Positions 23,035-27,240 of a stretch of 27,240 nucleotides of DNA are shown in pieces. A program made the position numbers and the translations under genes. A model generated the notes under the pieces. The model did no database searches and had not been told where the DNA came from. It saw only the letters and a list, made by a program, of their open reading frames with translations. Origin of the DNA: a virus. How positions within the stretch are numbered: the first letter of the stretch is position 1; every line of letters begins with the position of its first letter. Location: the IMG/VR virus record IMGVR_UViG_3300017605_000022, positions 1 to 27,240 of that record; one strand, given 5' to 3'.

Positions 23035-24422
23035 CGTTCCTGTTTCCACATCGAATAATTAAGACTAGTACTATCTGTAACCACAATTACATGTTTTCTA
23101 GCCCTCGTAACCGCCGTATAGAGGTTCTTACGTCCCTGTGACCACTTACTCGACTTATTAAGTACATATATAACTTCTTCGAACTCACTACCTTGACACT
23201 TATGTGTCGTAAGTACGTAACCTAAATCTATCGATTTCAAGAATGAAGTCTGATATACACTAGTGTTATAAGGGTTCTTCTCATGTATCGTATGCGGGAG
23301 GAGTACTTCACGATCACCAAAATCTATAATTACATGCTTGACATTCTCTCCATCCTCAGTCTCTTCAATCTCACTTATCGTACCAATCTCACCATTAAGC
23401 ATCATACATTCATCAAGAGGATCTATATAAGAACTAGGAACAGGATTACCCTGATCATCAAACTCACTATAACGTTCAAAGTAGTCTCTCGTATCATAAA
23501 TATTCTCAGTGCAAACTACCTTGTCACCTAGCCCAAGTGTGATCGGTTTATCTGCATGCCACTTATGTCTAGGAGGATCGAAAGCGCCATAAGGGTCGGG
23601 GTTTAATATACATTGTATCCGTTGATTTAACTCATACGTACCAATCCATCCCCTATGTCCCGTTACAATTATCTGATTCTCAATTTCCTTATACTTATAA
23701 GCCTCATTCCACACATATTCCTCAACTTTATTAGTCGGCTCATTTGTAAAGATGATACGGAAGTCATCACGTTTCGTAGGGATCATTCCTCTCACTATTC
23801 CGCGCGCATTTAAGAATATCCCTGAACCTTCGCCCTGTCTATATACCTTCTCTAGCATTACAGACGGAAAATCCTTAAGCAGCCGCTCAAAGGGCGTATG
23901 CTCGTAGCCATTCTTCTTTATCTTATAGTCTTCGATCGGGGGGAGTTGGTTGATATCTCCGAAGCATCTAAGGAGACCACCATTTGGTAAAGCGTCGATA
24001 AGCTGTCTATTAAGTGCGTGACCAACCATCGCATATTCGTCACAAATAACAACATCATATTTCAATCGTAGATCTTTATGTCTCTTAGGGTGTCCTTCCT
24101 TTAATGGAAGTCCGGTCTTCTCGTCTCTTTCGTGGGGTTTGGGGAATTCCAGTAGCTTGTGGATCGTTATTGCGGGTAGACCAGTAGCTTCACGTATTCT
24201 TCTCGCCGCTTTTCCAGTCGGCGCGCAGCATACAACCTTTCTACCTTGCTCCTGTAGGATTTCCGCAGTACGTTTAATGATCGTCGTCTTACCAGTACCC
24301 GCACTACCCGTAACAGATGCGATGCGGTTGGCAGGGTTAACACAAATTTCAATTGCTTGTCTCTGTTTCTCATCAAATAGTAACTCCAATTCCAAGCCAT
24401 CCTCTACCGGAATGGCTGACAT
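23031..24422 (-). CDS. SF1B helicase (RecD2/Pif1/Dda-like)
   Basis: A 463-residue helicase. Motif I is G-S-A-G-T-G-K-T (39-46), motif II D-E-Y (128-130), motif III G-D-I-N-Q-L-P-P (155-162), motif V T-H-K-C-Q-G-S-E-F and motif VI A-V-T-R-A-R-K-H near the C-terminus. These are the marks of SF1B 5'-3' DNA helicases of the RecD/Dda/Pif1 group, which unwind DNA in replication, recombination and repair. It has no extra N-terminal nuclease-like domain. The start is ATG 24422 with GAGGTGAC a few bases upstream, 28 bases after a terminator's U-tract. It heads the kinase/polymerase part of the operon. Confidence 0.88.
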   Translation of the reverse strand: MSAIPVEDGLELELLFDEKQRQAIEICVNPANRIASVTGSAGTGKTTIIKRTAEILQEQGRKVVCCAPTGKAARRIREATGLPAITIHKLLEFPKPHERDEKTGLPLKEGHPKRHKDLRLKYDVVICDEYAMVGHALNRQLIDALPNGGLLRCFGDINQLPPIEDYKIKKNGYEHTPFERLLKDFPSVMLEKVYRQGEGSGIFLNARGIVRGMIPTKRDDFRIIFTNEPTNKVEEYVWNEAYKYKEIENQIIVTGHRGWIGTYELNQRIQCILNPDPYGAFDPPRHKWHADKPITLGLGDKVVCTENIYDTRDYFERYSEFDDQGNPVPSSYIDPLDECMMLNGEIGTISEIEETEDGENVKHVIIDFGDREVLLPHTIHEKNPYNTSVYQTSFLKSIDLGYVLTTHKCQGSEFEEVIYVLNKSSKWSQGRKNLYTAVTRARKHVIVVTDSTSLNYSMWKQER

Positions 24423-24449
24423 AGTGTCACCTCATTTGTTTATATGATA

Positions 24450-24498
24450 TAAGAAAAGGGAGACAGCATCCGGGTTGATACGGTTGTAACTGTCTCCC
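24450..24498 (-). terminator. Rho-independent terminator within the minus-strand operon
   Basis: On the minus strand GGGAGACAG pairs with CTGTCTCCC (9 base pairs; + strand arms 24458-24466 and 24490-24498), with a 23-base loop holding a small CCG/CGG pairing. TTTTCTT follows directly. It lies between the 70-residue gene and the helicase gene. It would split the recombination genes from the helicase-polymerase genes, so the helicase side needs read-through or its own promoter. The AT-rich run beyond it (TATATCATATAAAC) could hold a -10 box, but no clear -35 was found. Confidence 0.75.
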
Positions 24499-24529
24499 CC
24501 TCTCGCTACTCAATGTGGGCTAAGACACA

Positions 24530-24742
24530 CTAAGCAGCAACTGAGAGCTTATTCTTATTCTTCCGCGTAAACTCGCTCACGTCAGTGTACTTAACACTGT
24601 CGTCTCCTTGTGCGAGCTTAAGAATTTCGAACGCATCTTTCGACACTGCGAGGATTTCGATATCCTCACCGCGATAGACAAGATACGTCGGCTTCATGTT
24701 GCGCGGGCCACTCGACCGACGCCGCTTCTTTTCCTCTGCCAT
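24530..24742 (-). CDS. Small basic protein, function unknown
   Basis: A 70-residue protein with a very basic N-terminus (EEKKRRRSSGPR) and a short beta/alpha part (TYLVYRGEDIEILAVSKDAFEILKL). The start is ATG 24742, because AAGGAGTGGTAAA precedes it; an in-frame ATG at 24769 has no such site. It is the last gene before the terminator. The pattern 'KxRRRSSGPR' followed by a beta strand is seen in small conserved phage replication-region proteins; no function is known to me. Confidence 0.6.
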   Translation of the reverse strand: MAEEKKRRRSSGPRNMKPTYLVYRGEDIEILAVSKDAFEILKLAQGDDSVKYTDVSEFTRKNKNKLSVAA

Positions 24743-24800
24743 TTTACCACTCCTTGATGTTTTGGTCATGGAAGTCTCTCAGGTTAGAGACATTGATAAG

Positions 24801-25250
24801 TTAAGCCGATGCAAGTACTTTGTCAACGGTAGGGCGAGTAGTGCCTTCCCATGTATCGTGCTTGATCACAATCTTCGCCTTCAATCCGACCCACTGTGTC
24901 AGATCGAGCGAGCGGCCTACGGGGGGCGCACCTACATTCTGAATGAACCGTTTAAGGTTGAACCTACTCATCTTGTTATTCTCAAGTGACAGCTTCCTAT
25001 AAATAAGTACAAGTCCGTCAGGAGCTTCATCGAGAGGATAGTCGGCAGGGAAAGCGTCAGTTGGAATGTAGAAGGAAACAGCGGCATACTTCTTATTATT
25101 ACCGCTATACTTAGCTTCAACAGCCTTAATTTCAGCTTCGTAAGTGCCTTCAGGAAGTGGAAGCGGCATCTCGGCATCATCAATGTCATCAGTGTACTCG
25201 ATAATGCTACCGAGATCATCTCCACGCATATTCGTATGCTCTTTATCCAT
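24801..25250 (-). CDS. DUF669-like probable ssDNA-binding protein
   Basis: A 149-residue protein. The central part (PEGTYEAEIKAVEAKYSGNNKKY, split by my reading, then FYIPTD, and LKRFIQNVG, then TQWVGLKAKIVI) has the G-x-Y-x-x-E-I opening and W-x-G-x-x-x-x-V ending of the DUF669 type, which I treat as possible phage single-strand-binding proteins beside Sak4-like recombinases. The start is ATG 25250, since AAAGGA lies 10 bases upstream. An upstream in-frame TTG (25310) coincides with a TTGACA box and is not a good start. The acidic N-terminus may be disordered. The role is inferred from neighbour and motif. Confidence 0.55.
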   Translation of the reverse strand: MDKEHTNMRGDDLGSIIEYTDDIDDAEMPLPLPEGTYEAEIKAVEAKYSGNNKKYAAVSFYIPTDAFPADYPLDEAPDGLVLIYRKLSLENNKMSRFNLKRFIQNVGAPPVGRSLDLTQWVGLKAKIVIKHDTWEGTTRPTVDKVLASA

Positions 25251-25281
25251 GATTGTATGTCCTTTGTGGGTTGGCTTTAAT

Positions 25282-25310
25282 ATTGTGACTTCAGGTTGCA
25301 AGCCTGTCAA
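25282..25310 (-). promoter_or_regulatory. Candidate sigma-70 type promoter before the DUF669-like gene
   Basis: On the minus strand, TTGACA (25310-25305) is followed after 17 bases by CACAAT (25287-25282), which keeps four of six positions of TATAAT. It sits in the 92-base gap between the Sak4-like and DUF669-like genes. The perfect -35 and good spacing support it; the -10 is weak. Confidence 0.4.
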
Positions 25311-25342
25311 GCCACCAAATATAGCTACAACTTAAAGTTACC

Positions 25343-26230
25343 CTACAAGTCCTTGTGCCCACTCATGTTTTTCAATAACTCATCATAATCCTTAGTACCC
25401 GGTATCGGTATTTTATTCTTATTAGTAACATTCCACAATTCCCACCACCTACTAATCGTATCTCCTTTCTGTGTACTAGGATCGTAAGTGAGTGGGAATT
25501 CGGGCTCTCTATTAGTAGCGAAGATACGTGTCTTCATTGGCTTTCTTGATCTACAAGGTCTAATGCCAATATGCTTTCCTTTTCCAGCAACCTCATAGAC
25601 ACACCATACTTCGCTAAAATCGATGGGAACAGAGTCGGGTAAGCTGCCTCCAAGTGCGATGCTAACGAATAGAACTGTTCCTTCGTCAGTCTTAGTTGGA
25701 CTGTCTTCGTGCGCGATGAAGATACAATGTTTAGCATACTGACCAGTGATTCGTAGGACATTCTTTATCAACTTCAATGTTAGCCTATTCCGGAATTGGT
25801 AACTACCCGGAGCAGGTCTCTCAGTGTGCGATCCTTTCACCATACTTGAAGCCACACCGGCATCAAGGGCCTTATCACTAGCATTAGTAATGCTATCAAC
25901 AATAATAGTGTCATAGCGATTAAGAGCATCCTTTGTAAGTCCCAGCGGTTCAGTTTCGCTCTTAAACGTTTCGGTAATGCCATAAGGACGCGTTGAGTAA
26001 TCGAGGACATCGACATCGTTCCTATAAGCCACACTATCAGGACCATCAGGATCGAAGTTGATTATAAGCTTCCGTCCGGGGGCAGTACAAGCTAGTGTAG
26101 TCTTCCCGCCTCCAGACGGTCCCCATATGAGTGCAGTAAAACGTCCGCTACCAGCACTAGCACGCCCGATCTGCACTCCCTTAATAGTTATAGCTTCCTC
26201 AGAAGGGGATTTCGTCGTTTGTTCGTTCAT
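25343..26230 (-). CDS. Sak4-like RecA-fold recombinase/ATPase
   Basis: A 295-residue P-loop ATPase. Walker A is G-P-S-G-G-G-K-T-T (37-45), and a Walker B-like strand is T-I-I-V-D-S (108-113). The later C-I-F-I-A-H-E-D strand and the closing acidic/aromatic tail fit Sak4-type phage single-strand annealing proteins, which are small RecA-like ATPases used for recombination. The start is ATG 26230 with AAAGGTGG upstream; longer in-frame readings run back into the preceding gene. It overlaps that gene by 32 bases. It lies beside nuclease and DUF669-like genes, the usual recombination set. Confidence 0.72.
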   Translation of the reverse strand: MNEQTTKSPSEEAITIKGVQIGRASAGSGRFTALIWGPSGGGKTTLACTAPGRKLIINFDPDGPDSVAYRNDVDVLDYSTRPYGITETFKSETEPLGLTKDALNRYDTIIVDSITNASDKALDAGVASSMVKGSHTERPAPGSYQFRNRLTLKLIKNVLRITGQYAKHCIFIAHEDSPTKTDEGTVLFVSIALGGSLPDSVPIDFSEVWCVYEVAGKGKHIGIRPCRSRKPMKTRIFATNREPEFPLTYDPSTQKGDTISRWWELWNVTNKNKIPIPGTKDYDELLKNMSGHKDL

Positions 26231-26513
26231 TATCCACCTTTGGTAAACAGAGAGGGAGATTAGCCTTAGTCCAACCATATCTACGTAAGTATTCATCAAG
26301 AGTGCTACGTAAGTTACCTCCTTTAGTTTGTTTACTGTAACTACCTCCATCAAATGTGAATGTGATTTCCACATCGCCATCTAGAACGCGACCATTTACT
26401 TCGATATTAAAATCGAGATACGAAGGCGGATCTTCGAGACTAGCAACTTCTTCTCTCATACTCTTAACTACTTCGATGATAGCATCTTCAAGATGATTAT
26501 ATATATCGGTCAT
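26199..26513 (-). CDS. Small protein ending in an SSB-like DEIPF tip
   Basis: A 104-residue protein: helical N-terminus (YNHLEDAIIEVVKSMREEVA), a beta-rich middle (FNIEVNGRVLDGDVEITFTFDGG) and a helix around residues 68-80, then a short tail ending N-E-R-T-N-D-E-I-P-F. The last five residues resemble the D-D-I-P-F tip of bacterial SSB, which binds partner proteins. An OB fold is not obvious, and the length is short for an SSB. The start at 26513 overlaps the previous stop (ATGA) and has AGGAGG upstream. The tail codons overlap the Sak4-like gene in another frame. It may recruit host repair proteins; that is inference. Confidence 0.6.
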   Translation of the reverse strand: MTDIYNHLEDAIIEVVKSMREEVASLEDPPSYLDFNIEVNGRVLDGDVEITFTFDGGSYSKQTKGGNLRSTLDEYLRRYGWTKANLPLCLPKVDNERTNDEIPF

Positions 26514-26674
26514 TCGTCATCCTCCTCATCTTCATCGAACCATGCAAGGAATTCCACTAGTGCATCCTTATCGCATTCAGTTCTAATTGCATCACGTTTA
26601 TCTGTCCACGAGCCTTCATCATTCATCACAACCTTTTCAATAAGCGCACATAGTGCCTTTACATCTTTATCCAT
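26510..26674 (-). CDS. 54-residue very acidic protein
   Basis: A short gene between the nuclease and the DEIPF-tailed gene. It starts at ATG 26674 with a textbook AAGGAGGAATAG site that lies at the end of the nuclease gene, and stops at TGA inside the next start (ATGA). The protein has 19 Asp/Glu and 7 Lys/Arg in 54 residues, with an acidic end after L-A-W-F (D-E-D-E-E-D-D-E). Two Cys and two Trp are present. No family was recognised; acidic tails can mimic DNA or bind partners, but no function can be assigned. Confidence 0.6.
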   Translation of the reverse strand: MDKDVKALCALIEKVVMNDEGSWTDKRDAIRTECDKDALVEFLAWFDEDEEDDE

Positions 26675-27240
26675 CTATTCCTCCTTCGTTAGTGGGTTCC
26701 ATTGATCACTTCTAAACTCTTCATTAAGCAGCATCTCTTGCTCATCTCTAGACGCAGTACAGAATGGAATGAGTTGGCAGGGTTGGAAGTAGCGATTACA
26801 AGAATGTGTATACATAGGGCTATTATATATATCTTTCTTATACTTACTTATAGTCGCGTGTGTATCTAGGAGCCATGCGAGCCATCTTTCGTAATTTTCT
26901 TCGTGTCTAGTAGTTCGCTCGATAACAAGGCTCCCAATCTCCACTGAACGAGGTAGTGGGATTTGCAATCCGTGCACCACACAGCTATTGATATCTTTTC
27001 CTGCCTCGGATGGAAGGATAAGTTTGCTTGCTGCGAGGTAGCCCGTAACTTGGTGAGACATGTGGAAGGACAAGGCCCACGCTTCGTTGATTCTTGCTCC
27101 TGTCTTATTTTCGTGGACTTCAATCTCTCTTGTTGTTCTATTATCAATGATCGCGTCGATCTTACCCACGAATCTAAAGCGCCCACAATCATGCTCGATG
27201 ACAAGATCGAATGGTACTTCGATTCCGATAAATCCACTTG
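26675..27240 (-). CDS. Cas4/RecB-like PD-(D/E)XK nuclease (5' end cut by window edge)
   Basis: 187 residues are visible, and the frame is open to the window edge at about 27238. The run V-G-K-I-D-A-I-I-D, then E-I-E-V-H-E-N-K-T-G, gives the D ... E-x-K catalytic signature of PD-(D/E)XK nucleases. Near the C-terminus, three Cys in C-x6-C-x5-C (SCNRYFQPCQLIPFC), with possibly one more Cys further up, resemble the iron-sulphur cluster site of Cas4, AddB and related phage exonucleases. An internal GTG at 27169 is a poor start because coding sense continues upstream of it. With the Sak4-like protein it would resect DNA for recombination. The N-terminus is outside the window. Confidence 0.72.
   Translation of the reverse strand, partial: SGFIGIEVPFDLVIEHDCGRFRFVGKIDAIIDNRTTREIEVHENKTGARINEAWALSFHMSHQVTGYLAASKLILPSEAGKDINSCVVHGLQIPLPRSVEIGSLVIERTTRHEENYERWLAWLLDTHATISKYKKDIYNSPMYTHSCNRYFQPCQLIPFCTASRDEQEMLLNEEFRSDQWNPLTKEE

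Noticed and set aside
24743-24769. Upstream ATG for the 70-residue gene
   Set aside because: No ribosome-binding site; the AAGGAG lies after it and serves the ATG at 24742.
24774-24791. Six-base hairpin GTCTCT / AGAGAC between the DUF669-like and 70-residue genes
   Set aside because: The stem is short and only two T follow on the minus strand; too weak for a terminator.
25251-25310. N-terminal extension of the DUF669-like protein from TTG at 25310
   Set aside because: The TTG is part of a TTGACA box, and AAAGGA serves the ATG at 25250.
26231-26380. 50-residue N-terminal extension of the Sak4-like protein
   Set aside because: It would lie wholly within the preceding gene and ends before a good ribosome site for ATG 26230.
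1-27240. Search for CRISPR arrays, tRNA or rRNA genes and insertion sequences
   Set aside because: No spaced repeats, cloverleaf-like sequence or transposase was seen on reading; coding genes fill almost all of the window.

Overview
The window looks like part of the genome of a tailed double-stranded DNA phage (Caudoviricetes) with podovirus architecture. A portal, scaffold, HK97-fold capsid, tail-adaptor and nozzle series is followed by a collagen-containing fibre and several large helical 'ejection' proteins, and no tape measure, tail tube or sheath is visible. Coding density is near complete, most genes have a good Shine-Dalgarno site, and many neighbours are joined by TAATG or ATGA stop/start overlaps, which fits a bacterial host. 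Nothing in the sequence names the host. Terminase, lysis genes, an integrase and an RNA polymerase are not seen and may lie outside the window.

Layout: two opposed blocks meet tail to tail. Plus strand, 1-17732: portal (5' end cut by the window edge), scaffold-like protein, major capsid protein, two small virion or accessory proteins, a strong intergenic hairpin, tail adaptor, tail nozzle, tail fibre with a self-cleaving S74 chaperone, a GNAT-like acetyltransferase, and four probable internal virion (ejection) proteins, the last of 1433 residues. Minus strand, 27240-17566, read right to left: a Cas4/RecB-like PD-(D/E)XK nuclease (cut by the window edge), a tiny acidic protein, a small protein ending in an SSB-like DEIPF tip, a Sak4-like RecA-fold ATPase, a DUF669-like probable ssDNA-binding protein, a 70-residue protein, a rho-independent terminator, a RecD/Pif1-type helicase, a zinc-ribbon protein, a deoxynucleotide-kinase-like protein, a uracil-glycosylase-domain/DNA polymerase I fusion, a MazG-like protein, an Acb2/Tad1-like 68-residue protein, a coiled-coil protein and a DUF3987-type helicase. 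The two blocks overlap antisense by 167 bases.

How it works together: the minus block is a replication, recombination and nucleotide-metabolism operon; the plus block is the virion-assembly operon. The most interesting part is the set of three small genes between polymerase and helicase (18985-19808). One resembles the Acb2/Tad1 helical hairpin family, known as sponges for CBASS and Thoeris cyclic-nucleotide signals. Its neighbour appears to carry a diverged copy of the same hairpin behind a coiled coil, and the third is a MazG-like protein with poorly conserved metal ligands. This could be a compact anti-defence cassette, but that function is inferred from sequence resemblance only. All family assignments come from recognised motifs and gene order; no database search was run.
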